Below are positions 1 to 8,582 of a DNA stretch of 64,000 nucleotides, piece by piece. This stretch comes from Poriferisodalis sp965237655 (GTDB lineage: Bacteria > Actinomycetota > Acidimicrobiia > Acidimicrobiales > Poriferisodalaceae). The notes under the pieces are model-generated. The model saw nothing but the letters and a program-made list of their open reading frames with translations, ran no database searches and had not been told where the DNA came from. The position numbers were made by a program, and so were the translations under genes. The stretch lies in NCBI RefSeq assembly GCF_965237655.1, contig NZ_CBDEGB010000002.1, forward strand, positions 2,294,001 to 2,358,000, in the 5' to 3' direction. Each line of letters opens with the position of its first letter. Position 1 is the first letter of the stretch.

Positions 1-193
1 AGTGCATGGACAGACGCATGCGGCCGTCGTCGGTGACAAAGTCGGGGCGCAGCCAGTCGTAGTCGTCGATGAGGTCCTCAGCACCGGGCAGCAGGATGCC
101 GAAGGGCCAATGCACTTCGAGCTCGGCGATACGGGTGATGCGGGCATCGCCCACGGTCCAGCTGATGGGGGTCGACTTGTCGACGGTCGGCAT
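1..193 (-). CDS. MBL-fold metallo-hydrolase, N-terminal part (runs off the window)
   Basis: Reading leftwards from an ATG at 193, the frame stays open to the window edge and gives about 64 residues. The start is MPTVDKSTPISWTVGDARIT, followed by a region resembling PFGILLPGAEDLI and DFVTDDGRMRLSMH. This pattern (WTVGD..IT.I.E, an acidic-proline segment, then DGR.RLS.H) is what I know from the N-terminus of metallo-beta-lactamase-fold hydrolases. The metal-binding HxHxDH motif would lie beyond the window. A good ribosome binding site (GAGGAGAG) sits just upstream of the ATG and supports this start. The substrate cannot be told. The gene is divergent from the PGPGW membrane-protein gene at 335. 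Confidence 0.7.
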   Translation of the reverse strand, partial: MPTVDKSTPISWTVGDARITRIAELEVHWPFGILLPGAEDLIDDYDWLRPDFVTDDGRMRLSMH

Positions 194-334
194 CGTCGGC
201 TCTCCTCGTGGGGTGTGCGCGCGGTTTCGCGGGCGGGCACGCCACACTATTGCGACGCGATGCCCCGCCGCCGGGGACAAGCCAGTAATCGGACAACCAT
301 TTCAACTGCCGGTAAAGGCCGACTCGATCTGAAC

Positions 335-835
335 ATGGACGACAATCAGACCCAGCGATCGGATGCCGGATCACCGGAAGCCGCGACCGTAAACATCGAC
401 GCCTCGCCCTCCGGCGCCGCCGGGCAGGGTTCCGAACGTGGCGAGCGCTTTCGCGACGCCGCGATCGAAGCCGAACTGGCCACCGGCGAGCGTGAGCCGA
501 CCCGGCAGAAGGCCTGGCGAAACTCGGTCATCCGCCTGGCCCGGATTGGACTCGGACTTGGCGTGGTGGTGCTCGGCATCATCCTGATGCCGCTGCCTGG
601 ACCGGGAATGCTGGTGATCGCCGTGGGTCTGGCGATCCTGGCCCGTGACGTGGCCTGGGCGGATCGCCTGTTGCGCAAGGTGCGCGAGCGGTTGCCGTCG
701 GACGCCGAGGGCAAGCTGCCTCGCTCGACCGTCATCACGATGATCCTGCTGGCATTGGCGGGCATTGCCCTGTCGATCTGGCTGACCGTGGGCGACATCA
801 ACCCGATCGAGGTGGCGCTGTTCTGGCGCGACTGA
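335..835 (+). CDS. PGPGW-family small membrane protein
   Basis: This 166-residue protein has a polar, charged N-terminal half (about residues 1-65, rich in D, E, R and Q). Two hydrophobic segments follow, around residues 70-105 and 135-155. The first contains MPLPGPGMLVIAVGLAIL, the hallmark of the PGPGW family of putative transmembrane proteins common in actinobacteria. A short cytoplasmic linker (WADRLLRKVRERLP) separates the helices. The function is unknown. The ATG at 335 was chosen because the longer frame upstream reads antisense to the MBL-hydrolase gene and has unnatural composition. It converges with the fumarase gene, whose stop lies about 30 bases downstream. Confidence 0.75.
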   Translation: MDDNQTQRSDAGSPEAATVNIDASPSGAAGQGSERGERFRDAAIEAELATGEREPTRQKAWRNSVIRLARIGLGLGVVVLGIILMPLPGPGMLVIAVGLAILARDVAWADRLLRKVRERLPSDAEGKLPRSTVITMILLALAGIALSIWLTVGDINPIEVALFWRD

Positions 836-868
836 GTCTGAGCGGCCGGGCAGGTAACGCCGGTCGAC

Positions 869-2518
869 TCAGTGAATATGTACTGGGGTGGAGACCTCGC
901 TGAAGAAGTCGTTGCCCTTGTCGTCCACCACGATGAAGGCGGGAAAGTCCTCCACCTCGATCTGCCAGACGGCTTCCATTCCCATCTCGGGATATTCCAG
1001 CACCTCAACCTTGCGGATCGAGTCCTTTGCCAGCCGGGCTGCGTGCCCGCCGATCGAACCGAGGTAGAAGCCGCCGTAGCGGGCGCATGCCTCGGTGACC
1101 TGGCGGGATCGGTTGCCCTTGGCGAGCATCACGAGGCTGCCGCCGGCAGCCTGGAACTGCTCGACATAGGAGTCCATGCGGCCAGCGGTCGTGGGACCGA
1201 ACGAGCCTGAGGCGTAGCCCTCGGGGGTCTTGGCGGGTCCGGCGTAGTACACGGGGCGCTCGCGCAGGTAGTCGGGCAGTCCGTCGCCGGCGTCGAGACG
1301 CTCCTTCAACTTCGCGTGGGCGATGTCGCGGGCAACCACCAGCGTGCCGGTCAGCGACAGCCGGGTCTTGACAGGGTGCTGGGTGAGCTGGTTGAGGATG
1401 GCGTCCATCGGCTGGCTGAGGTCGATCGGAACAACGGCGCTGGACAGCTGCTGCTCTTCCGTGACGGGCAGGAAGCGGGCCGGGTCGGTCTCGAGCTGTT
1501 CGAGGAAGATCCCGTCCGCGGTGATGCGTCCGAGCGCTTGACGGTCGGCGGAGCACGACACTGCGATCGCCACGGGGCAACTGGCGCCGTGGCGTGGCAG
1601 GCGCACCACCCGCACGTCGTGGCAGAAGTACTTGCCGCCGAACTGCGCCCCGATGCCGAACTCGCGGGTGAGCTCCAGGATGCGCTGCTCCCATTCGAGG
1701 TCGCGGAAGCCGTGTCCGGCCTCGCTTCCGGCGGTGGGCAACGTGTCGAGGTACTTTGCCGAGGCGTACTTGGCGACCTTGACGGCGAACTCGGCTGAGG
1801 TGCCGCCGATGACAACTGCGAGGTGGTACGGCGGGCAGGCGGCGGTGCCCAGCGTGCGCAGGGTGGTGTCGAGGAAGCGAGTGAGGCTCTCGGGGTTGAG
1901 CAGCGCCTTGGTCTCTTGGAACAGGTAGCTCTTGTTGGCCGAGCCGCCTCCTTTGGCCATGAAGACCAGCTCGTATTCGTCGCCCGGGGAGGCGTAGATC
2001 TCGATCTGTGCGGGCAGGTTGTTGCCGGTGTTGCGCTCGGTGAACATGTCGAGCGGCGCGAGCTGCGAGTAGCGCAGGTTCGACGTGAGGTAGGTGTCGG
2101 CGACTCCTTGGGAGATGGCTTCGGCGTCGTCGAAGTCGGGATTGTCGGCGGTGCCGGTGAGCACGCGTTCGCCCTTGTGTCCCCAGATGATCGCCGTGCC
2201 GGTGTCCTGGCAGCTTGGCAGCACTCCCCCGGCGGCGATGTTGGCGTTCTTCAACAGTTCGAGGGCCACGAAGCGGTCGTTGGGAGACGCTTCGGGGTCG
2301 TCGAGAATTGCTGCGAGCGAGGCCAAGTGGCCGGTGCGGAACAGGTGGGCCATGTCGCGCATGGCTTCTGCGGTGAGCAGCCTCAGCGCCTCGGGTTCGA
2401 CCTGCAGGAATCGCCGGCCCGCAGCGGTGATCGTCGACACGTGATCCGACGAGAGGTGCCGGTAGGTCACATCCGCGGGGCCCTTGGGCAACAGTTCCAC
2501 GTGGGCGTACTCGCTCAT
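869..2518 (-). CDS. fumA: Class I (iron-sulfur) fumarate hydratase
   Basis: The 549-residue product matches single-chain class I fumarases, which interconvert fumarate and malate in the TCA cycle using an oxygen-sensitive [4Fe-4S] cluster. Visible signatures are LPSCQDTGTAIIWG (first cluster cysteine) near residue 120, MAKGGGSANKSYLFQ, TAACPPYHLAVVIGG (second cysteine), SCPVAIAVSCSADR, and in the C-terminal beta domain GPTTAGRMDSY and a KGNRS motif. The length equals that of E. coli FumA. The start MSEYAHVELLP was preferred; an ATG three codons upstream is an alternative. The gene stands alone, convergent with the PGPGW gene and divergent from the VOC gene. Confidence 0.93.
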   Translation of the reverse strand: MSEYAHVELLPKGPADVTYRHLSSDHVSTITAAGRRFLQVEPEALRLLTAEAMRDMAHLFRTGHLASLAAILDDPEASPNDRFVALELLKNANIAAGGVLPSCQDTGTAIIWGHKGERVLTGTADNPDFDDAEAISQGVADTYLTSNLRYSQLAPLDMFTERNTGNNLPAQIEIYASPGDEYELVFMAKGGGSANKSYLFQETKALLNPESLTRFLDTTLRTLGTAACPPYHLAVVIGGTSAEFAVKVAKYASAKYLDTLPTAGSEAGHGFRDLEWEQRILELTREFGIGAQFGGKYFCHDVRVVRLPRHGASCPVAIAVSCSADRQALGRITADGIFLEQLETDPARFLPVTEEQQLSSAVVPIDLSQPMDAILNQLTQHPVKTRLSLTGTLVVARDIAHAKLKERLDAGDGLPDYLRERPVYYAGPAKTPEGYASGSFGPTTAGRMDSYVEQFQAAGGSLVMLAKGNRSRQVTEACARYGGFYLGSIGGHAARLAKDSIRKVEVLEYPEMGMEAVWQIEVEDFPAFIVVDDKGNDFFSEVSTPVHIH

Positions 2519-2712
2519 CCACCTCATGCTACGGACGCCCGTTGCCCCCGACCGCGGAAAGCGGCATTGCTGCGCCCGAGATGCGCCGGCGTCAGCGCCG
2601 TCCGAGGGCACTCGCGACCCTGGTCTGGACCGCGGGAATGTGTGCTTCACCGAACAGCGGGCCCTCCCGGCGTCTGTGCTCGCCGCGCAAAGCTGGTCAG
2701 GACCGCGAGAAT

Positions 2713-3108
2713 GTGGCCGTGGCAGGCGTCGAGTCGATCAATGCGATCACATTGCGGACCCCCGACATGGCGGCATCGGTCCGGTTCTATGCGGCCTTGG
2801 GTTTCCGGCTCACCTTCGGCGGCAACAATGCGCCGTTCAGCACCCTGAGCAGCGCTGGGTGTTTCGTGAACCTGATCGCCGTGGACAGCCCGGCAGAGGC
2901 TGAGACCGGCTGGGGCCGGGTGATCTTCCATGTGGACGACGTAGATGCCCTGTACCAGCAGGCGCTCGACGCGGGCCTGGAACCCCAAGCAGCGCCCATG
3001 GATGCGCCCTGGGGCGAGCGCATGTTCCCGATCTTCGATCCTTCCGGGCACGACCTGAGCTTCGCCAAGCGCATTCGTGCCTACGAGGTCGACCACCCCG
3101 AACTCTGA
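2713..3108 (+). CDS. VOC-superfamily (glyoxalase/bleomycin-resistance-like) protein
   Basis: This single-module vicinal-oxygen-chelate protein of about 131 residues contains INAITLRTPDMAASVRFY and ALGFRL at the start of the first beta-alpha-beta-beta-beta unit. The second unit has VIFHVDDVDALYQQALDAG, then WGERMFPIFDPSGHDLSFAK, the usual C-terminal metal-site region. VOC proteins bind a divalent metal between two modules, usually as dimers. The substrate cannot be inferred. The frame is open further upstream, but that part is low-complexity and outside the fold, so a GTG at 2713 (or 2719) just before the first strand is preferred. No clear Shine-Dalgarno site decides between them. Confidence 0.75.
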   Translation: MAVAGVESINAITLRTPDMAASVRFYAALGFRLTFGGNNAPFSTLSSAGCFVNLIAVDSPAEAETGWGRVIFHVDDVDALYQQALDAGLEPQAAPMDAPWGERMFPIFDPSGHDLSFAKRIRAYEVDHPEL

Positions 3109-3190
3109 GCCAGTCGTCTGAAGGCACGTTGCGGGCATGACGGGTGGCCGGGTGTGCCGGGAAATGTTAGCCGCGGCGTACCGTCGGGAC

Positions 3191-4588
3191 GTGAGTGAAG
3201 GGCTGTTCGAAGCTGCCGGCAGGGAACGCTTGGCCCGCCAAGCCCCGCTGGCTGCGCGGCTGCGACCGGCGACGCTCGACGAGATCGTGGGCCAAGACCA
3301 CCTGCTCGCCCCTGGACGACCGTTGCGGGAGCTGATCGAGTCCGACCGACTGTCGTCGGTGATCCTGTGGGGGCCGCCCGGCACGGGCAAGACCACGCTG
3401 GCGCGAGTCGTGGCCGTGAGCACCGCCAAGGAATTCTGCGAGCTGTCGGCCGTCAGCGCCACCGTCAAGGATGTGCGCGAGGTCATTGCCGACGCCCGGG
3501 TGCGCATCGGCGAGCACAGCAGGGGCACGATCTTGTTTCTCGACGAAGTGCACCGGTTCAACAAGGCTCAGCAGGACGCTTTGCTGCCGGCGGTCGAGGA
3601 CGGCCTGATCGTGCTCATCGGCGCCACCACCGAGAATCCCCATTTCGAGGTGAACCCGCCGCTGCTGTCGCGCTCGACGCTGTTCCGCTTGGTGCCGCTC
3701 AACGACGCTGCGCTGCGAACACTCATCGACCGGGCGCTGGCTGCAGAGGGCGCGACTGCCGACGACGACGCCATCGACCACATTGCGGCCCGCAGCGGCG
3801 GCGACGGCCGCCACGCGCTCACCAGCACCGAAGTCGCGGTCGCTCTCGCCGCCCGCCGCCAATTCGCCGGATCCAACCGCACCTCCGCCACACAAGACCC
3901 GACTTCGACGGGCGGGCTTCCGGCAGAAGCGCCTCCTGACACGGCCCGGCCGCATGTCACGCTCGCCGATGCCGAGCACGCTGTCGACGCGAAGGCCGTC
4001 CGCTATGGCGCTGATGGCCACTACGACACCATCAGCGCATTCATCAAGTCACTGCGCGGCTCAGACCCCGATGCCGGGCTGTACTGGCTGGCCCGGATGC
4101 TCGACGCCGGCGAGGACCCTCGCTTCATCACCCGCCGCATGGTGATCCTGGCGTCGGAGGACATCGGCATGGCCGACAGCACAGCGCTGCTCGTGGCAGA
4201 GGCCGCCGCCCGAGCTGTCGAGTACGTCGGCCTGCCCGAAGCTCAGCTGAACCTTGCGCACGCCGTGGTGCGCCTGGCGACGGCACCCAAATCGAACCGG
4301 GTAACGGTCGCGCTCAGCCGAGCCAAGGCCGACGCTCGCACCGCGGGAGCCGGCGAGGTGCCGATCCACCTGCGCGACGCCCACTACCGCGGAGCCGCGT
4401 CGCTGGGCCACGGCGAGGGCTACCAGTACCCGCACGACGACCCCAGCGGATGGGTGCCCCAGCAGTACCGGCCCGACGAGGTTGCCGGCAACGTCTACTG
4501 GGAGCCCTCCGAGCACGGCCGTGAACGCGACCTGCGCCAGCCGGAACCACCAGAGACGGACTCCGGCGCGGAGGCCGATCACAAGTAG
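3191..4588 (+). CDS. rarA: Replication-associated recombination protein A (RarA/MgsA AAA ATPase)
   Basis: RarA acts at stalled replication forks; the tetrameric ATPase interacts with SSB and is related to clamp-loader subunits. The 465-residue protein begins MSEGLFEAAGRERLARQAPL and continues with AARLRPATLDEIVGQDHLL, the typical N-terminus of the family. Walker A is GPPGTGKTTLA, Walker B is ILFLDEVHRFNK, and sensor 1 is IGATTENPHFEVNPPLLSR. The C-terminal tetramerisation region contains YDTISAFIKSLRGSDPDAGLYW split by usual spacing, then EDIGMAD and HAVVRLATAPKSN. The GTG at 3191 fits the family N-terminus; an in-frame start at 3137 would add 18 atypical residues. Confidence 0.93.
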   Translation: MSEGLFEAAGRERLARQAPLAARLRPATLDEIVGQDHLLAPGRPLRELIESDRLSSVILWGPPGTGKTTLARVVAVSTAKEFCELSAVSATVKDVREVIADARVRIGEHSRGTILFLDEVHRFNKAQQDALLPAVEDGLIVLIGATTENPHFEVNPPLLSRSTLFRLVPLNDAALRTLIDRALAAEGATADDDAIDHIAARSGGDGRHALTSTEVAVALAARRQFAGSNRTSATQDPTSTGGLPAEAPPDTARPHVTLADAEHAVDAKAVRYGADGHYDTISAFIKSLRGSDPDAGLYWLARMLDAGEDPRFITRRMVILASEDIGMADSTALLVAEAAARAVEYVGLPEAQLNLAHAVVRLATAPKSNRVTVALSRAKADARTAGAGEVPIHLRDAHYRGAASLGHGEGYQYPHDDPSGWVPQQYRPDEVAGNVYWEPSEHGRERDLRQPEPPETDSGAEADHK

Positions 4589-4895
4589 GCGGCCCCCTAG
4601 CCGTGGTTGAATGACAGGAACGGCTGGGGCACAACGGCATGCTCCAGACCCTTGTGCGGGGGTGTGACAGTCATGATGGGAGGGTCAGCGGTCGGGCCTG
4701 GGTTTGACTCGGGGTGTGACGGGCTTGGTGCCTTGTTCGTGATCTGTCGGCCTGGTGTCCCGGCTGCTGGCGCGCACCGACCGGTCGGGCGGACGTGACC
4801 TCATAGGAGCCTTGGAGACCGCCTTGACTGTCCTGTCCGCCGTCCCGGCCGATGGTGCCTCGCTCACCCAGTTGGGAGAAAGGCAGGGGTTCATC
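4589..4895 (+). other. Non-coding left part of the IS110 element
   Basis: No convincing gene lies in these roughly 300 bases between rarA and the IS110 transposase. In IS110-family elements the stretch between the left end and the transposase start is where the bridge (seek) RNA is encoded. The element's left edge cannot be fixed by eye because IS110 elements lack terminal inverted repeats. A GGGAGAAAGGCAGGGG purine-rich stretch just before 4896 is the likely ribosome binding site of the transposase. Confidence 0.5.
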
Positions 4896-6122
4896 ATGGC
4901 TGATCAGCCAGTCGGCGTCTATGGAGGCGTCGACACGCACAAGGAGGTCCACGTCGCTGCGGCGACCGATCAGGCGGGCCGGGTGCTCGCCACGGCGTCG
5001 TTCGGGGCGGACCCGGCGGGGTATCGCCGGCTCGCAGAGTGGCTGGGGTCGTTCGGGCCGCTGGTGCGTGTCGGTGTCGAGGGCACCGGCTCCTATGGGG
5101 CGGGGCTGACGCGTCATCTGGTCGGCTCGGGCGTCGAGGTGGCCGAGGTGAACCGGCCGAACCGTCAGATGCGTCGCCGCCGCGGCAAGTCCGATGTCGT
5201 CGACGCCGAGGCCGCGGCCCGCGCCGCGCTCGCCGGCGACGCGACCACCGCTCCCAAGGGCAGCGACGGGATTGTGGAGTCGATCCGGGCGATCCGGGTC
5301 GCGTTGTGCTCGACCCGTGCCCATCGCACCCGCGTCTCCAATCAGATCCGCGATCTTGTCGTCACTGCTCCGGACCGGCTGCGCAGCGCCCTCGAGCCGC
5401 TCACGACTGCGCAGCGGGTGGCTCGCTGCGCCCGGTTCCGTCCCGGCGACCCCGCCGAGCCCGCCGAGGCGGCAAAGATCGCCTTGCGCACCCTGGCCCG
5501 CCAACATCAGGTCCTCGACGCCGATCTCGACGAGCTGCGCCGCCATCTCGACGAGCTCACCTTGACCGCCAACCCGGCGCTGCGAGCCGCCAAAGGCATC
5601 GGCACCGACACGGCGTCGATCCTGCTCATCACCGCCGGCGACAACCCCGAACGGCTCACCGGCGAAGCGTCGTTCGCAGCGCTGTGCGGCGCATCACCCA
5701 TCGAGGCGTCCTCAGGCAAGACCACCCGCCACCGCCTCAACCCCGGCGGGAACCGCCAAGCCAACCACGCCCTGTGGCGCATCGCCATGGCCCGCCTCGC
5801 CACCTGCCCCCGAACACGCGCCTATGCCGGGCGCCGCCAAACAGAAGGCAAATCACGCCGAGAGATCATCCGATGCCTCAAGCGCTACATCGCCCGAGAA
5901 GTCTTCGCACTGCTCGCCCACCCCCACCACGCCAACAGCGCCGGCGATCCAGGCGAACTCCGACACCGCCGACAAGCAGCCGGCCTCAGCCTCGCCCACG
6001 CCGCCGACCAGCTCAACACCTGGCCCGCAACCATCTCCATGATCGAACGAGGCAAAGCACCCCACCACGCCCTCGTGCCCGCCTACCGCGACTGGCTCAA
6101 CACACTCCAACCCGCCGCTTGA
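4896..6122 (+). CDS. IS110-family transposase with a C-terminal XRE-like HTH
   Basis: The 408-residue protein has the IS110 layout. An N-terminal RuvC-like DEDD domain is visible as GGVDTHKEVHVAAATD, then VGVEGTGSYGAGL, NRPNRQMRRRRGKSDVVDAE and the following acidic positions. The C-terminal Tnp_IS116/110/902 domain (LRAAKGIGTDTASILL, LCGASPIEASSGKTTRHRLN, GNRQANHALWRIAMARL) carries the catalytic serine region. Unusually, after the normal end (about residue 345) it continues with ELRHRRQAAGLSLAHAAD and ATISMIERGKAPHH, which reads as an XRE-type helix-turn-helix. The gene looks intact. It sits just upstream of the PhyH gene, 16 bases away. The ATG at 4896 follows a purine-rich ribosome site. 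Confidence 0.92.
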   Translation: MADQPVGVYGGVDTHKEVHVAAATDQAGRVLATASFGADPAGYRRLAEWLGSFGPLVRVGVEGTGSYGAGLTRHLVGSGVEVAEVNRPNRQMRRRRGKSDVVDAEAAARAALAGDATTAPKGSDGIVESIRAIRVALCSTRAHRTRVSNQIRDLVVTAPDRLRSALEPLTTAQRVARCARFRPGDPAEPAEAAKIALRTLARQHQVLDADLDELRRHLDELTLTANPALRAAKGIGTDTASILLITAGDNPERLTGEASFAALCGASPIEASSGKTTRHRLNPGGNRQANHALWRIAMARLATCPRTRAYAGRRQTEGKSRREIIRCLKRYIAREVFALLAHPHHANSAGDPGELRHRRQAAGLSLAHAADQLNTWPATISMIERGKAPHHALVPAYRDWLNTLQPAA

Positions 6123-6138
6123 CATCAATAGGAGCATC

Positions 6139-7317
6139 ATGAGCGCAGGCACGGCAACGCTGGGACTGGCCGAGGTGCCCATCGTCAGCTACGAAGACGT
6201 CGAGGAGGAAATGGTCGCCTACCGGGCGGCGCGCACAGAACGGGCGATGCAGCTCGGCAATCGCGGCCCGATCCGATTCGCCTCAAAAGGCGACCTGCAC
6301 CCTGAGATCGCCGAGGCGTATTCACGCTGCGGCTTCTACATCTTCACCGGCGTGCTCGGACCAGACGAGCTGGCCGACATCGAGGCCGACGTCATCGACA
6401 TGCTGGACCGCTGCCCCACCGCACCCGAAGCGACCACTGACCGTCACGGCCGCCCTGCGCTCGGGGCCGGCCACGAAGGCCGCAACGTCAGCTTCGTCCG
6501 CCCGTTGACGGACGCCTACGGCGGCACCGACGTCGCCCACGGCCGTCACCCCTTCAAGATGTTCGAGCCCTCCGCCCCTGTCGGAGCGCCCGAGTGGGTG
6601 GTGCAGATCATCAGCGGCTCGCTGCAGTTCTCCGAGGCCTGCCTGCGCGTGTACGGCCACCCCGGCCTGCTCGGTGTCGCGCAAGCGCTGAACGGTCCGG
6701 ACTTCACGCCCTTCAACGAAGTGGTGTGGATCAAGCAGCCTGGCTTGGGCGGATCGGTGTCATGGCATCAGGACGGCTGGACGCACTGGGACGATCCCGA
6801 GCTCGACGAGGGCACCCACGGCTTCAATTTCATGGCCCAGCTGTACGGGTGCGATGCCACCAACGGACTGTGGGTGGTGCCCGGTTCGCACCGCATGGGC
6901 AAGGTGGACATCAAGGCCATGTGCATTGCCGCCAGCTCGGATCGGCTGCCCGACGCCGTGCCGGTCGTGTGCGACCCCGGCGATGTGGCGATCACCAGCC
7001 GCCAGGCCATCCACGGCTCGTTCGCAAACACGTCCGAACGGCCCAGGGTCACCATCAACTTCGGCTTCCACCGGCGACGTTCGGTGTTCGGGGTGCGCAG
7101 CGGCGGTGTCCACAACCCGATCTCGCTGTACGACGAGGCCTACATCGCTGAGCGCTCCCGGGTGATCGGCTGGGCAATCGATGCCCGCGCCAAGCGCTTC
7201 GGTGACGAGACGCCGTTTGTGTACCAGCCCAATGTGGGCCGCGAGCACACCTTCGCCTGGGACGACGCCGCCCGCGCAGCGATCCAGGACTACAACCTCA
7301 AAGACATCGGTATCTAG
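6139..7317 (+). CDS. Phytanoyl-CoA dioxygenase (PhyH) family protein
   Basis: The 392-residue protein is a non-heme Fe(II)/2-oxoglutarate-dependent dioxygenase. The facial triad is visible as SWHQDGWTHW (His and Asp, near residue 210) and the distal His in RQAIHGSFANTS (near residue 290). An arginine in ERPRVTINFGFHRR is suited to bind 2-oxoglutarate. The N-terminal half has the family motif YSRCGFYIFTGVLGPDELAD, and LWVVPGSHRMGK lies between the two iron sites. The substrate is unknown; actinobacterial relatives act on diverse small molecules. AGGAG lies five bases before the ATG. The IS110 element ends immediately upstream, so the native promoter may have been displaced. Confidence 0.88.
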   Translation: MSAGTATLGLAEVPIVSYEDVEEEMVAYRAARTERAMQLGNRGPIRFASKGDLHPEIAEAYSRCGFYIFTGVLGPDELADIEADVIDMLDRCPTAPEATTDRHGRPALGAGHEGRNVSFVRPLTDAYGGTDVAHGRHPFKMFEPSAPVGAPEWVVQIISGSLQFSEACLRVYGHPGLLGVAQALNGPDFTPFNEVVWIKQPGLGGSVSWHQDGWTHWDDPELDEGTHGFNFMAQLYGCDATNGLWVVPGSHRMGKVDIKAMCIAASSDRLPDAVPVVCDPGDVAITSRQAIHGSFANTSERPRVTINFGFHRRRSVFGVRSGGVHNPISLYDEAYIAERSRVIGWAIDARAKRFGDETPFVYQPNVGREHTFAWDDAARAAIQDYNLKDIGI

Positions 7318-7356
7318 CTCGCAGCGGCTGCCATCGGCGCCGGCACACAGAGCGGT

Positions 7357-8439
7357 TCAGCCCTCGACCGGAATGACGGCGTTGGGTCCGATGCGCAGCG
7401 TCACGTTGGCGCCGACGGCCGGGCCATGGGGCGTGATGGCATCCAGCGTGGTCGTGGCCTCGCCCACATCGGCCTCGAGGCGCAACTCATAGCGGTCACC
7501 CCTGAAGCGGCGCCGCATCACCACAGCTCCCAACTGCACGACGCCCCCGTCCTGCGCTTCGCCCCCGCTTTGACCGCTGCTGCCGGCGCCGCTGCCCCGG
7601 CCACCGCCAGTGTCCCCCACCTCGACCCGATCGGCTCGCAGGACGAACCCAGACTCCCGCCGCGCAGCGCCAGCCAGCACGGGCGGCACCTCGGCATCGA
7701 ACACGTTGGTGTGGCCCAAGAAACGCGCCACCTGTGCCGTACGAGGATCGGTCCACACCTCTTCAGGCGTGCCGATGCGCAGCAGCCGACCCGTCGCCAT
7801 CACCGCGATGCGGTCGGCCAGGGCGAAGGCTTCGTGATGGTCGTGCGTGACGTGAACGGCCGTCACGCCCACCTGGTCGAGCACGGGGCGCAGTTCGTCG
7901 ATGAGCCGCTCACGCAGCAGCCGGTCCAGCGACCCGAACGGCTCGTCGAGCAGCAGCACCCTCGGCTCGGGGGCGAGCGCCCTCGCCAGCGACACCCGCT
8001 GGGCCTCGCCGCCCGACAGCGTCGCCACGTCGCGCCCCTCGAAGCCCGACAGGCCGACCAGCGCCAACACCTCGGCAACCCGCCGTCGCCGTTCAGCCAG
8101 CGGCACCTTGGCCATGCGCAGCCCGAATGCCACGTTGCCCTCCACGTCGAAGTGCGGGAACAGCACCTCGTCCTGGAACATCAGCCCGATGCCGCGCTGG
8201 TCGGGGCGCTGACCGGTGAGGTCTCGGCCGTCGAGCTCGATCCGCCCGGCATTGAGCGGCTGCAGTCCCGCCGCAGCGCGCAGCAGCGTGGTCTTGCCGC
8301 AGCCGGACGGGCCGAGCAGCACGACCATCTCACCGTCGCCGACCGCCAGGTCCACCCCGTCGAGCGCCTTGGTCTTGTCAAAGTGGACGTGAGCGCCCGT
8401 GATGCGCAACGTCCCGCCGCCAGCTTCTGTTGTGGCCAC
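7357..8439 (-). CDS. ABC transporter ATP-binding protein, CUT1/PotA/FbpC-like
   Basis: The 360-residue ATPase has Walker A GPSGCGKTTLLRAAAG, Q-loop MFQDEVLFPHFDV, signature LSGGEAQRVSLARAL, Walker B VLLLDEPFGSLD and H-loop HVTHDHHEAF. After about residue 230 a TOBE-like regulatory domain follows, interrupted by a Gly/Ser-rich linker (GGGRGSGAGSSGQSGGEAQ). This architecture is typical of importers for polyamines, iron, sulfate or sugars. No permease or binding-protein gene is adjacent, so the substrate cannot be inferred from context. The start is a GTG at 8439; upstream the frame continues but reads as non-coding. It is convergent with the PhyH gene and divergent from the SDR gene. Confidence 0.9.
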   Translation of the reverse strand: MATTEAGGGTLRITGAHVHFDKTKALDGVDLAVGDGEMVVLLGPSGCGKTTLLRAAAGLQPLNAGRIELDGRDLTGQRPDQRGIGLMFQDEVLFPHFDVEGNVAFGLRMAKVPLAERRRRVAEVLALVGLSGFEGRDVATLSGGEAQRVSLARALAPEPRVLLLDEPFGSLDRLLRERLIDELRPVLDQVGVTAVHVTHDHHEAFALADRIAVMATGRLLRIGTPEEVWTDPRTAQVARFLGHTNVFDAEVPPVLAGAARRESGFVLRADRVEVGDTGGGRGSGAGSSGQSGGEAQDGGVVQLGAVVMRRRFRGDRYELRLEADVGEATTTLDAITPHGPAVGANVTLRIGPNAVIPVEG

Positions 8440-8582
8440 GACCCTGACGCTACGCACTCCGCAGGGGTCGCCGATCCGGATTTTCTCCAGGCGACCGGCC
8501 GACCGCGATGTGTGCGTGAGCGGGCGAAGACGATCCTGACGCAGACTGATGGCAACGGGACGTGCCACGGGAGGATCGGGAC

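Noticed and set aside
1005..2522. 505-residue minus-strand frame rich in Arg and His
   Set aside because: Shadow of the fumarase gene in another frame, with composition unlike a real protein.
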